A DNA stretch of 5,722 nt from the NCBI GenBank assembly GCA_012797725.1, contig JAAZON010000690.1, positions 1-5,722 on the forward strand, written 5' to 3'. This DNA is from SAR324 cluster bacterium. GTDB lineage: Bacteria > Bdellovibrionota > UBA2361 > JAAZON01. Position 1 is the stretch's first letter. Each line of letters opens with the position of its first letter. Below are positions 1 to 5,464 of the stretch, piece after piece. Position numbers and translations under genes: made by a program. The notes under the pieces were generated by a model, which saw only the letters and a list, made by a program, of their open reading frames with translations, was not told the DNA's origin and made no database searches.

Positions 1-141
1 CTCTGGGCTCTGGCAAGAAGCATTCGAATTATCAACGACATGAAAAGCCTGCAAACAAATGGCAGGCCCGACACAGTACGGTTAGTTATATGGACTACAA
101 GTTTATTGGCTGCTCTCCTATCCCTTCTGTTTCTCATTTGA
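1..141 (+). CDS. 3' end of a gene for a protein with a C-terminal membrane helix (partial)
   Basis: Reading frame 1 is open from the first base of the window to a TGA at 139-141, giving the last 46 residues of a protein whose start lies outside. The visible part begins with a polar, basic stretch (LWALARSIRIINDMKSLQ) and ends with a strongly hydrophobic segment of about 19 residues (RLVIWTTSLLAALLSLLFLI) running right up to the stop. This looks like a terminal transmembrane helix, so the product is probably an integral or tail-anchored membrane protein. I do not recognise the family. The gene converges on the minus-strand kinase-like gene, with the hairpin and repeat block between them. Confidence rests on the open frame and the clean amphipathic-then-hydrophobic composition; the frame is short enough that chance is not excluded. 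Confidence 0.55.
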   Translation, partial: LWALARSIRIINDMKSLQTNGRPDTVRLVIWTTSLLAALLSLLFLI

Positions 142-147
142 TCTCTC

Positions 148-186
148 TTTCGATTAACTAAGTTCGTGTTCGCTTAGTAATCGAAA
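148..186. other. Inverted repeat (hairpin) bordering the repeat block
   Basis: The left arm 148-162 (tttcgattaactaag) pairs with the right arm 173-186 (cttagtaatcgaaa). That gives 14 base pairs with one bulged A and a 10-base loop. It lies seven bases after the stop of the upstream partial gene, so it could protect or end that transcript. Neither strand has a U-tract directly after the stem, so it is not a classical intrinsic terminator. The right arm is also the first part of the 91-bp tandem repeat. Confidence 0.5.
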
Positions 187-206
187 AAATTGGTCAAAAG
201 TTGCCT

Positions 207-235
207 AAAAAAGAGGGTGGCACCAATTGCACCCT
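207..235 (-). terminator. Terminator-like hairpin in first 91-bp unit
   Basis: On the minus strand the subunit reads AGGGTG, a 10-base loop, CACCCT, then CTTTTTT. This is a short 6-bp GC-rich stem followed by a run of six T. It lies downstream of the minus-strand kinase-like gene, in the right place and direction to end that transcript. The stem is short for an intrinsic terminator, and the arms can also pair with those of the neighbouring subunit, so the call is tentative. Confidence 0.35.
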
Positions 236-297
236 AAAGAGGGTGGCACCAATTGCACCCTAACTTAGTAATCGAAAAAATTGGTCAAAAGTTGCCT

Positions 298-326
298 AAA
301 AAAGAGGGTGGCACCAATTGCACCCT
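298..326 (-). terminator. Terminator-like hairpin in second 91-bp unit
   Basis: This is the exact copy, 91 bp away, of the hairpin at 207-235: minus-strand AGGGTG / 10-base loop / CACCCT followed by CTTTTTT. Of the two it is nearer the stop of the kinase-like gene, so it would be met first by polymerase. The truncated fifth subunit (369-381) keeps the T-run and one arm but has lost the other arm, so it should not form the same structure. Confidence 0.35.
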
Positions 327-391
327 AAAGAGGGTGGCACCAATTGCACCCTAAAGTTGCCTAAAAAAGAGGGTGGCACCATTTGTGTGTT

Positions 392-1993
392 TTAAGGTTT
401 GGGGAATAGCATCTTTGAAAGCTTGTCAGACGATACTCCTTTCACACGTTTCAGAGCGTGAAGAACACTGGCACCAATTCCTTCTCGATCTCTTGCACTT
501 ATTTCAGAAACAGAAAGTTGGCCTTCTTCAAGACCGTCAATCTCGCTTTGAACTCGATCCAGGAAGTCAGTAACTTTAATTGAAGGATCCTCTTGTTTAT
601 GATGAAAGAATTCTGATATTCCACTAACTAAGACAATGTCATGATTTGGGAATTGCGAATGAATGCAATTTAAGCCTTGGCCAATTTCTTTAAACCATTT
701 TAAAGCATAATCATTTGCATAGCTTCTTAAAGAACCCATTTCTGAGTCATCAAAAACATCGCCATTTATATATTTCTCTCTTGAGTCTTTTATGAATCCA
801 ACAATCGGTCTAATCATATGATCACTGGTCTTTTCTGCCCATTGATCAACATCCTCTTCCGGGAGTAATGCCAATTCTTTAAGTCTTTCAAAGCTTATCG
901 TGGTATCGTTGCAGGGGAGATTTGCAAAAGCTTTTAGTAGTTCAGCATTCTGTTCGTAAAGACTCTTAATAAAACGTATGGCGCCAAAAGGTCCCGATGC
1001 CCTATGTTCAAAATATTGATAGCCAGCAGGTGCTTTTAACCAATCTCCATTGAAAGAGCCCAACTCTTCGAGCTCTTTGATTGATTTCCATTCATATTTA
1101 TGAGTTTCTGTATTATAAAGAACACAATGACCAAACTCTTTAGCTAAGCAACTGTAGCCTGCGCCACCAATTCCAGTTCCAATTATGACCGCAATACCTT
1201 TTTTAGAATTGCGAAGCTTGCCTCTGTCATGTGCCACTTCCCCAGCCAAAGCACATAGACCATCATTGAAAATCTCTGAACTTGGACTTAGCTCATCTAC
1301 TATGTTGAGTTCAGCACTCACAGCTTGAAAAGCTTCTACCGAAGGGGCGCCGTTGACGCGCACTATTGAGCGTAGTATTTCAACTTTTTTTTCTCTGTTA
1401 AAAGCATTCCGTATACGTTCTGCCAATTGAACTGCGGTAAAGGGTATTTTCATGTTAGTTGAAGAGAAGCTCCCATTCTCAACAGGACCAGCCACTGAAC
1501 AAGTTATTCTCCCAATCTGAGAAGGCCGGATTTTCAAACCGTCAAGTAGATCAAAGATTTGCTGGGTTACTTTCCTCACAAATTTATGCACCAAACCATC
1601 GAGTTCTTTCTGGGACAGATCTGAAAACTTCACCCCTGCGAATAAAGCTTCATCTTCGAAATCCTTCCAAGAACTTTTCCAGTCAGCACCAATGCTTTTG
1701 CTTCCCTCTAACGACAAGCTTAACAAGGTGTTTTTTAATTCAGTTCCCTCTATGAAATTCTGTACAACCACTATTGAATAGGAGGTTCCCCCGACTACCA
1801 AGACAAGCTCATATGGCTGAACTATTTGAGGTACCAACTCAGTAGTTTTGGAATAATCCTCAAGGCCAACTGAAATACCCGTTGCTATGTCAAGGATCAA
1901 ATCTTGGGCAGGCTGATAAGTCTGTTTCGGTCTGTCTGAAGAAGGCGTTGTTTTCTCTCCACCAGCTTCGGATATTGAAGTGGTACCAGACAT
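392..1993 (-). CDS. Divergent ROK/glucokinase-like protein (ASKHA fold)
   Basis: This 533-residue protein is probably a cytoplasmic sugar kinase or a derivative of one. Visible motifs, in order: a phosphate-1 loop at 66-70 (VVGGT); GPVENGSFSSTNMKIPF from about 169, matching the glucokinase 'GPV..G....TN..W' region; NDG at 243-245, with D244 in the catalytic-base position; a glycine loop GTGIGGAG at 272-279; EFGH at 286-289, the ROK 'ExGH' sugar-binding motif; ASGP at about 332-335; and LVSGIS near 455-460 as the adenosine motif. Three things are odd. The usual Asp of the phosphate-1 loop is Val66. The ROK zinc-site CxCGxxGC is missing. At 533 residues it far exceeds the roughly 300-320 of typical ROK kinases, with a polar, Ser/Thr-rich N-terminus of about 60 residues and extra sequence after 340. 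The ATG at 1993 is preferred to the GTG one codon upstream because AGGAGG lies five to six bases before it. Substrate unknown. Confidence 0.75.
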   Translation of the reverse strand: MSGTTSISEAGGEKTTPSSDRPKQTYQPAQDLILDIATGISVGLEDYSKTTELVPQIVQPYELVLVVGGTSYSIVVVQNFIEGTELKNTLLSLSLEGSKSIGADWKSSWKDFEDEALFAGVKFSDLSQKELDGLVHKFVRKVTQQIFDLLDGLKIRPSQIGRITCSVAGPVENGSFSSTNMKIPFTAVQLAERIRNAFNREKKVEILRSIVRVNGAPSVEAFQAVSAELNIVDELSPSSEIFNDGLCALAGEVAHDRGKLRNSKKGIAVIIGTGIGGAGYSCLAKEFGHCVLYNTETHKYEWKSIKELEELGSFNGDWLKAPAGYQYFEHRASGPFGAIRFIKSLYEQNAELLKAFANLPCNDTTISFERLKELALLPEEDVDQWAEKTSDHMIRPIVGFIKDSREKYINGDVFDDSEMGSLRSYANDYALKWFKEIGQGLNCIHSQFPNHDIVLVSGISEFFHHKQEDPSIKVTDFLDRVQSEIDGLEEGQLSVSEISARDREGIGASVLHALKRVKGVSSDKLSKMLFPKP

Positions 1994-2364
1994 CACACCC
2001 TCCTTGGTTTAGAAATTAAGTTCTACAAGCAATAAACAAAAATAAGCACCAACTTTCCCAGCTGGAAATTTTTATTCTAACAGCAAAAAATTCTTAGACA
2101 ACAAAAAGTCCCCTAGGTTTAAAATTACTTCATTTTAACGCCCACCGTTGTAATAGACCTAAGAAAAATCGCCTATAAAAAACAACCATTCTTATGGATA
2201 TTAAATTCATAGAGAGAAGAATGAGGAAGGAAAATCCAATCCTTTCAATACATTCCCTGCCTCACTTAATTTAAATACATTTAGGAAGAGGATGTAATGA
2301 AGAGTTGTTTTGTTAATATTTTCACAAAACTCTGTTTTTACCGACGAATTTGTTTATCAGGGAC
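1994..2364. other. Intergenic region upstream of the kinase-like gene
   Basis: This 371-bp AT-rich stretch lies between the kinase-like gene's start and the stop of the small membrane-protein gene; both genes are on the minus strand. It holds the ribosome binding site for the kinase-like gene (cctcctt on the plus strand, 1999-2005) and a candidate minus-strand promoter. I see no convincing gene, RNA gene or strong terminator for the asd operon. The longest start-to-stop reading I noticed on the plus strand, from 2221, is only 17 codons. Confidence 0.6.
2074..2101 (-). promoter_or_regulatory. Candidate sigma70-type promoter for the kinase-like gene
   Basis: On the minus strand TTGTCT (2096-2101) is followed after 16 bases by TAGAAT (2074-2079), which matches TATAAT at five of six positions. 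It would start a transcript with a leader of about 75 bases before the ATG at 1993. The -35 match is partial and the region is AT-rich, so chance matches are likely. Confidence 0.3.
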
Positions 2365-2817
2365 TTAAGCTGATTGCTTAGTCTTGCTTTTATCCCACGC
2401 GTCAACCAGTCTTCTTGCAGCTTTAATTCCGGCATAAAGATAAAAGCCTTCTTCACGTCCCTTTACTCGTATCAACACATTGGTGAGAAAGGATCGCTCA
2501 AGATTGGTAACTATTTTCCAAGGGAAAAACAAAGGCGGATAGTGTGAGTACAACGATGCCGGAAAGGAAACTTTGAGTCCGAATCCATCATCATTGATTA
2601 TAAGAGTATAATTCTCCCGTATTGGATCATGGACAAAGATTTCAGGCTCAAAAGGAGTGAACAACACTTCATAAGATTCTCCCTTTAGGTGATTTGAGAT
2701 CTCAAAATCTTTAAGTGAAGTCCTTGCCGGATTGATCCAGACCTCACGCATGATCCATGTGATCACAAAAAAAACAATAGCTGCCAAAATTAATGAGAAT
2801 AAAATTAAATAGAGCAT
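2365..2817 (-). CDS. Small single-pass membrane protein of unknown function
   Basis: The gene encodes 150 residues. Residues 2-22 (LYLILFSLILAAIVFFVITWI) form one hydrophobic helix, followed by the charged MREVW, so the protein is probably anchored by its N-terminus. The remaining 125 residues are soluble-looking and mixed in charge, with aromatic patches (FTPFEPEIFVHDP, YSHYPPLFFPWK) and a basic tail ending DKSKTKQSA. There is no lipobox and no clear signal-peptidase site, so the helix is more likely an uncleaved anchor. I do not recognise the family and propose no function. The start codon lies only 8 bases after the asd stop on the same strand, so the two are almost certainly co-transcribed. 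No strong Shine-Dalgarno precedes it, and translation may depend partly on ribosomes finishing asd. Composition resembles the neighbouring genes. Confidence 0.8.
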   Translation of the reverse strand: MLYLILFSLILAAIVFFVITWIMREVWINPARTSLKDFEISNHLKGESYEVLFTPFEPEIFVHDPIRENYTLIINDDGFGLKVSFPASLYSHYPPLFFPWKIVTNLERSFLTNVLIRVKGREEGFYLYAGIKAARRLVDAWDKSKTKQSA

Positions 2818-2825
2818 AAGTTTTC

Positions 2826-3938
2826 TTAAATCTCTTCCTCTAAAATTCTCAACATCCGTCTAAGTGGCTCTGCAGCACCCCAGAGAAGTTGATCTCCAAC
2901 AGTAAATGCTCCAAGATATTGTGGGCCCATCCGCATCTTATGAACACGTCCAACTGGAATATTAAGTGTTCCTGATATTCGGGCTGGATGCAACTCTTTA
3001 AAAGTTGCTTCCGGTGTATTTTCCACCAGACTCACCCAATCATTACCCTCTGATATCATATGATTAATCTCGTCAATCGGAATGTCCTTTTTCAATTTGA
3101 TTAAAAGAGATTGGCTATGACAGCGGAGCGCCCCGATACGCACACAAATTCCATCCACTGATATTTCCTCTTTGTTTTGGAGAATTTTATTTAACTCCAC
3201 ATGCCCCTTCCATTCCTCACGGCTTTGACCTCCCTCAACAAGCTTATCGATCCAAGGTATCAAATTTCCTGCAAGCGGTGTTGGAAATTGTTCCAGGGGG
3301 ATGTCTTGCGAGCGCTGCGCTTCCGTGACGCTCCGTTCGATCTCAAGAGCCGTTGCAGCTGGCTCTTTCAAGATATCTGCCGCGATATTACCAAGGAAAT
3401 GCATTTGCTTCATTAACTCAATCATATGTTTTGCCCCAGCGCCTGAGGCCGCTTGGTAGGTGGAGGAATGTATCCATTCCAGAGCTTCGTGAGACAGGAG
3501 GCCGCTTAACGCCATAATCATTAAGCTCACTGTGCAATTGCCGCCGACAAACGTCTTAACTCCATTTTTCAAGGCCTGATTAATTACACCGCGATTCATT
3601 GGATCTAATACAATAATAGAATCTTTCTCCATTCGTAGAGTCGAAGCCGCATCAATCCAATAACCATTCCAAGATGCTTTTCTAAGATTCGCATATATAG
3701 CCTTGGTATAGTCACCACCCTGACAGCTCAATATAACATCAAGGTCCTTTAATTCGTTAATATCGTAAGCATCTTTTAATGTGCAACCAGACGCCTCTTC
3801 AAGTGGAACAAGAGCTCCTACATTGGAAGTTGAAAAAAAGACGGGTTCTATCCAAGAAAAGTCTCCCTCTTCCCTCATTCGATTAATAAGAACCGAACCC
3901 ACCATTCCTCTCCAGCCCACTATTCCCACTCTTAACAT
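2826..3938 (-). CDS. asd: Aspartate-semialdehyde dehydrogenase, E. coli type
   Basis: Asd reduces L-4-aspartyl phosphate with NADPH to L-aspartate 4-semialdehyde. This is the branch point to lysine/diaminopimelate (and so peptidoglycan), threonine and methionine; the enzyme is cytoplasmic. The protein opens with the NADP-binding motif VGIVGWRGMVGS, followed by FFSTS, SCQGGDYT and WIDAASTLRM. The catalytic cysteine lies in FVGGNCTVS, the general-base histidine in GALRCHSQS, and the C-terminus reads GDQLLWGAAEPLRRML. Starting at the ATG at 3938 gives 370 residues and puts these at Cys135 and His274, with substrate arginines at 102 and 267, the numbering I recall for the E. coli enzyme (367 residues). 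A GTG two codons upstream (3944) is in frame, but GGAG five bases before the ATG, plus this numbering, supports the ATG. No key residue is missing. It is the first gene of a likely operon with the small membrane protein. Confidence 0.97.
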   Translation of the reverse strand: MLRVGIVGWRGMVGSVLINRMREEGDFSWIEPVFFSTSNVGALVPLEEASGCTLKDAYDINELKDLDVILSCQGGDYTKAIYANLRKASWNGYWIDAASTLRMEKDSIIVLDPMNRGVINQALKNGVKTFVGGNCTVSLMIMALSGLLSHEALEWIHSSTYQAASGAGAKHMIELMKQMHFLGNIAADILKEPAATALEIERSVTEAQRSQDIPLEQFPTPLAGNLIPWIDKLVEGGQSREEWKGHVELNKILQNKEEISVDGICVRIGALRCHSQSLLIKLKKDIPIDEINHMISEGNDWVSLVENTPEATFKELHPARISGTLNIPVGRVHKMRMGPQYLGAFTVGDQLLWGAAEPLRRMLRILEEEI

Positions 3939-4388
3939 GCGCACTCCATCTCACAAGAAGGTTTCTTATTGCCATTTATTCGGATATCATGATTCAAAAA
4001 CGTCGATTATTGCAAGGACAACCCTTTAGAGCTTTGCTGAAATTTTTCTGTTTTGTGGCTTTGTCTTTTCCGAAAGAGCCTTTGATAACGTATGGCACTC
4101 ACATCAATCCTCTACTCAAGAATTTCCAAAGCTTAAATTCGAAAAGAGATAAATCACTGTGCATTTTCTTTCTTTCTAAGAAATTGTTGCTCACATGCTA
4201 ATAGGCTGATATGTTTGATAATTTCGACTAATCTTCATTCATCTACACAAATTTTTGTTGAAAAGCCCAAGAAGCACCTTATACTCGTATAGTTATCTTT
4301 TTTTATTAGCCTTGCAGTTTTTTCCCACCATCACGAGGGGACAAAGAGTGCAAGAGCTAATCTTTGAATTTATTTCGGGGAGGAATGT
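3939..4388. other. Divergent intergenic region between asd and the CBS-domain gene
   Basis: About 450 bp separate the divergent starts of asd and the CBS-domain gene. The asd ribosome binding site (ctcc on the plus strand, 3944-3947) is at the left end, and the GGGGAGG site of the CBS gene (4377-4383) at the right. A good plus-strand promoter is present at 4258-4285. For asd I see only weak minus-strand -35/-10 matches, such as TTGCAA near 4010-4015 with a poorly spaced partner. A plus-strand frame at 3989-4201 is open but lacks a ribosome binding site and any recognisable character, so it is not called. Confidence 0.6.
4258..4285 (+). promoter_or_regulatory. Candidate sigma70-type promoter for the CBS-domain gene
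   Basis: TTGAAA (4258-4263) and TATACT (4280-4285) are separated by 16 bases, and each matches the consensus at five of six positions. The predicted start near 4292 gives a leader of about 95 bases before the ATG at 4389. It is the best promoter-like sequence I can see in the window. Confidence 0.5.
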
Positions 4389-4841
4389 ATGAGCGTTAGT
4401 AGCGTGCTAAAGAGCAAAGGTAATAATGTCTTCAAGATTGCTCCCGATGATTCCTTAAGTGATTGCATTACCTTGCTCAACCAAGAAAGAATTGGTGCTT
4501 TACTTGTTGTCGAAAGAGATGGCAGGATTTCAGGAATAATTTCCGAACGTGATATCCTTCGCATAGCAGGAAGCAAGCCTTTTAAGCCAACGCATATTGT
4601 GGTGAAAGATGTAATGACTCCTGTTGCACGGCTTATAACAGCAACTCTGGATGAATCTCTTCAAGAAATCATGGAGCGTATGACCATGAATAGGATTAGA
4701 CACATTCCCATCATGGATGGAGATCAAATTGCTGGAATGATTTCTATTGGAGATGTGGTAAAGACTCTTCTGATGCTTAAAGAAGAAGAGAATGAACACA
4801 TGAAGAACTATATCTCTGGAAGGAATGCAGTAAATTTGTAA
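4389..4841 (+). CDS. Stand-alone two-CBS-domain protein
   Basis: The 150-residue protein is essentially a Bateman module: two CBS domains at about residues 8-58 and 70-127. The first contains the typical RIGALLVVERDGRISGIISERD, the second VMTP, then RIRHIPIMDGDQIAGMISIGD followed by VVK. Such modules usually bind adenosyl ligands (AMP, ATP, SAM or NAD, depending on the protein) and dimerise; the ligand here cannot be read from sequence. A charged tail (KEEENEHMKNYISG) resembles the C-terminus of small proteobacterial CBS proteins of similar length. There is no fused enzyme, transporter or DNA-binding domain, so it likely regulates a partner encoded elsewhere. GGGGAGG lies five bases before the ATG at 4389; another ATG at 4385 is out of frame and too close to it. 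The gene stands alone on the plus strand. Confidence 0.92.
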   Translation: MSVSSVLKSKGNNVFKIAPDDSLSDCITLLNQERIGALLVVERDGRISGIISERDILRIAGSKPFKPTHIVVKDVMTPVARLITATLDESLQEIMERMTMNRIRHIPIMDGDQIAGMISIGDVVKTLLMLKEEENEHMKNYISGRNAVNL

Positions 4842-4872
4842 GGCCTCTACTCGAGCTCTGCTCTAATAATAT

Positions 4873-4939
4873 TCGAACAGAGGCTGAGGAAATGCTCAAA
4901 CGATTTGCCACAAAACTATTTCGAACAGAGGTTTAGGAA
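4873..4939 (+). repeat. Short direct repeat, two copies 48 bp apart
   Basis: The 19-base segments at 4873-4891 (tcgaacagaggctgaggaa) and 4921-4939 (tcgaacagaggtttaggaa) match at 17 of 19 positions, with the first eleven identical. Both are preceded by a similar AT-rich stretch ending in att. They lie just downstream of the CBS-domain gene. A binding site for a regulator or the remains of a small duplication are both possible. Confidence 0.6.
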
Positions 4940-5141
4940 GGCGGCAGAGATAAAGGTTCAATATATTCACTGCATTACGTATACAATTCGAGCTTAAAGC
5001 TAAAGACCTTTGAGCTTCCTATTAAATGATCCAAAATATAGTGAATAAAGTGGTCGCTGCCCTCGTCTACCTCAATATAAACTAACGCTGCAATATAGAT
5101 TAGTTTTATCCATCCAAAGAGAAAAAGTTGCCTCCTTTTTG

Positions 5142-5189
5142 AGCCGGGAACCTAGCAAAAGGGCTGTTGGGTTCCCGGTTTGTTTTTTT
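5142..5189 (+). terminator. Strong rho-independent terminator
   Basis: CCGGGAACC (5144-5152) pairs perfectly with GGTTCCCGG (5170-5178). It is extended outward by a G-T and an A-T pair to about 11 bp, with a 17-base loop that can itself form a short AGC/GCT stem. It is followed by TTTG and seven T (5183-5189). The T-run is on the plus strand only, so it ends plus-strand transcripts, from the CBS-domain gene or from a small RNA started in the intergenic region. It also insulates lemA from upstream transcription. Confidence 0.9.
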
Positions 5190-5239
5190 CCTCATATTCA
5201 CTATTTGCATAAACCAGGGCCGATTCAGTAGGAGGAAAG

Positions 5240-5308
5240 GTGAGAGCGATTTGGAAAACACGGAACGAGGTGCTTCATACTCTAATCTCTATGCCCTCCA
5301 TGTGCTAA
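5240..5308 (+). CDS. Possible 22-residue small ORF with ideal ribosome binding site
   Basis: A GTG at 5240 is preceded by AGGAGG (5230-5235) at four bases and reads 22 codons (VRAIWKTRNEVLHTLISMPSMC) to a TAA at 5306-5308. It lies after the strong terminator and before the lemA promoter candidate. The peptide is mildly basic, without a membrane segment or recognisable motif. The main support is the ribosome binding site, which as a consensus match may arise by chance; there is no similarity evidence. Confidence 0.2.
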   Translation: MRAIWKTRNEVLHTLISMPSMC

Positions 5309-5341
5309 GTGGTTTTAAAACAAAATAATGTGACAGAAATT

Positions 5342-5370
5342 TTGGTGAAATGTCTAAAATCTTGTACAAT
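5342..5370 (+). promoter_or_regulatory. Candidate promoter for lemA
   Basis: TTGGTG (5342-5347) and TACAAT (5365-5370) are 17 bases apart. The -10 matches consensus at five of six positions and the -35 at three. Its position, downstream of the strong terminator and about 95 bases before the lemA start, fits independent transcription of lemA. Confidence 0.35.
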
Positions 5371-5464
5371 ATCGGCGATAGTGGTGATCCAGATAAGTAA
5401 TAGATAGAATTGTAAACGGATTAACACAGAAGACTTCAAATAATCACAGCAAGGAGGAGATACT

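Larger units (their letters stand above)
173..381. repeat. Nested tandem repeat: two perfect 91-bp units plus a partial third
   Basis: Bases 173-263 and 264-354 are identical over all 91 positions. Each unit begins with cttagtaatcg and ends with two tandem 26-bp subunits built around agggtggcaccaattg. Subunits start with gagggtgg at 213, 239, 304 and 330. A fifth, truncated copy starts at 369, preceded by the same aaagttgcctaaaaaag that precedes the first subunit of each unit. It breaks off after gcacca at 381, with one further mismatch-tolerant match. Each complete subunit has 6-bp arms, AGGGTG and CACCCT, separated by 10 bases. The perfect identity points to recent duplication or active homogenisation. 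The block ends about ten bases from the kinase-like gene's stop codon. There are no unique spacers, so it is not a CRISPR array. Confidence 0.95.
4842..5464. other. Long intergenic region between the CBS-domain gene and lemA
   Basis: These 620 bp have no long reading frame. They contain a 19-bp direct repeat (4873-4939), a possible promoter with TTCAAT (4957-4962) and TATACA (4980-4985) 17 bases apart, a strong intrinsic terminator at 5142-5189, a possible 22-codon ORF at 5240-5308, and the leader of lemA. The terminator is 300 bases past the CBS stop, which leaves room either for a long 3' untranslated region or for a separate small RNA ending there. I recognise no tRNA, 6S, SRP or tmRNA signature. 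Confidence 0.6.

Noticed and set aside
173..381. CRISPR-like array
   Set aside because: The repeats are directly tandem, with no unique spacers of constant length; the intervals (26, 65, 26, 39) come from a duplicated 91-bp unit.
469..479. 11-base match (tggcaccaatt) between the repeat subunit and the 3' coding part of the kinase-like gene
   Set aside because: In the gene it encodes the GIGAS segment near the C-terminus; the match does not extend and is within reach of chance.
373..573. 66-codon plus-strand reading frame
   Set aside because: It overlaps the end of the kinase-like gene antisense, starts within the truncated repeat, has no ribosome binding site and looks like a shadow frame.
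1459..1755. 98-codon plus-strand reading frame inside the kinase-like gene
   Set aside because: It lies wholly antisense to a gene with clear ASKHA motifs and has no protein-like features of its own.
2301..2339. Possible terminator after the small membrane-protein gene
   Set aside because: The stem (AGAG/CTCT plus TTTTGT/ACAAAA with a three-base bulge) is weak and AT-rich. Its T-run is on the plus strand, whereas the genes on both sides are on the minus strand.
3989..4201. 70-codon plus-strand reading frame between asd and the CBS-domain gene
   Set aside because: There is no ribosome binding site before its ATG, the composition fits no recognisable protein, and the stretch is expected to hold the asd promoter.
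5026..5085. 19-codon ORF (MIQNIVNKVVAALVYLNIN) before the strong terminator, considered as an attenuator leader peptide
   Set aside because: There is no ribosome binding site, no amino-acid biosynthesis gene follows, and no convincing alternative antiterminator fold was seen.
5123..5133. 11-base match (aaaagttgcct) between the 91-bp unit and the sequence just before the strong terminator
   Set aside because: The match does not extend on either side and involves a low-complexity A-run, so it is not evidence of a shared element.
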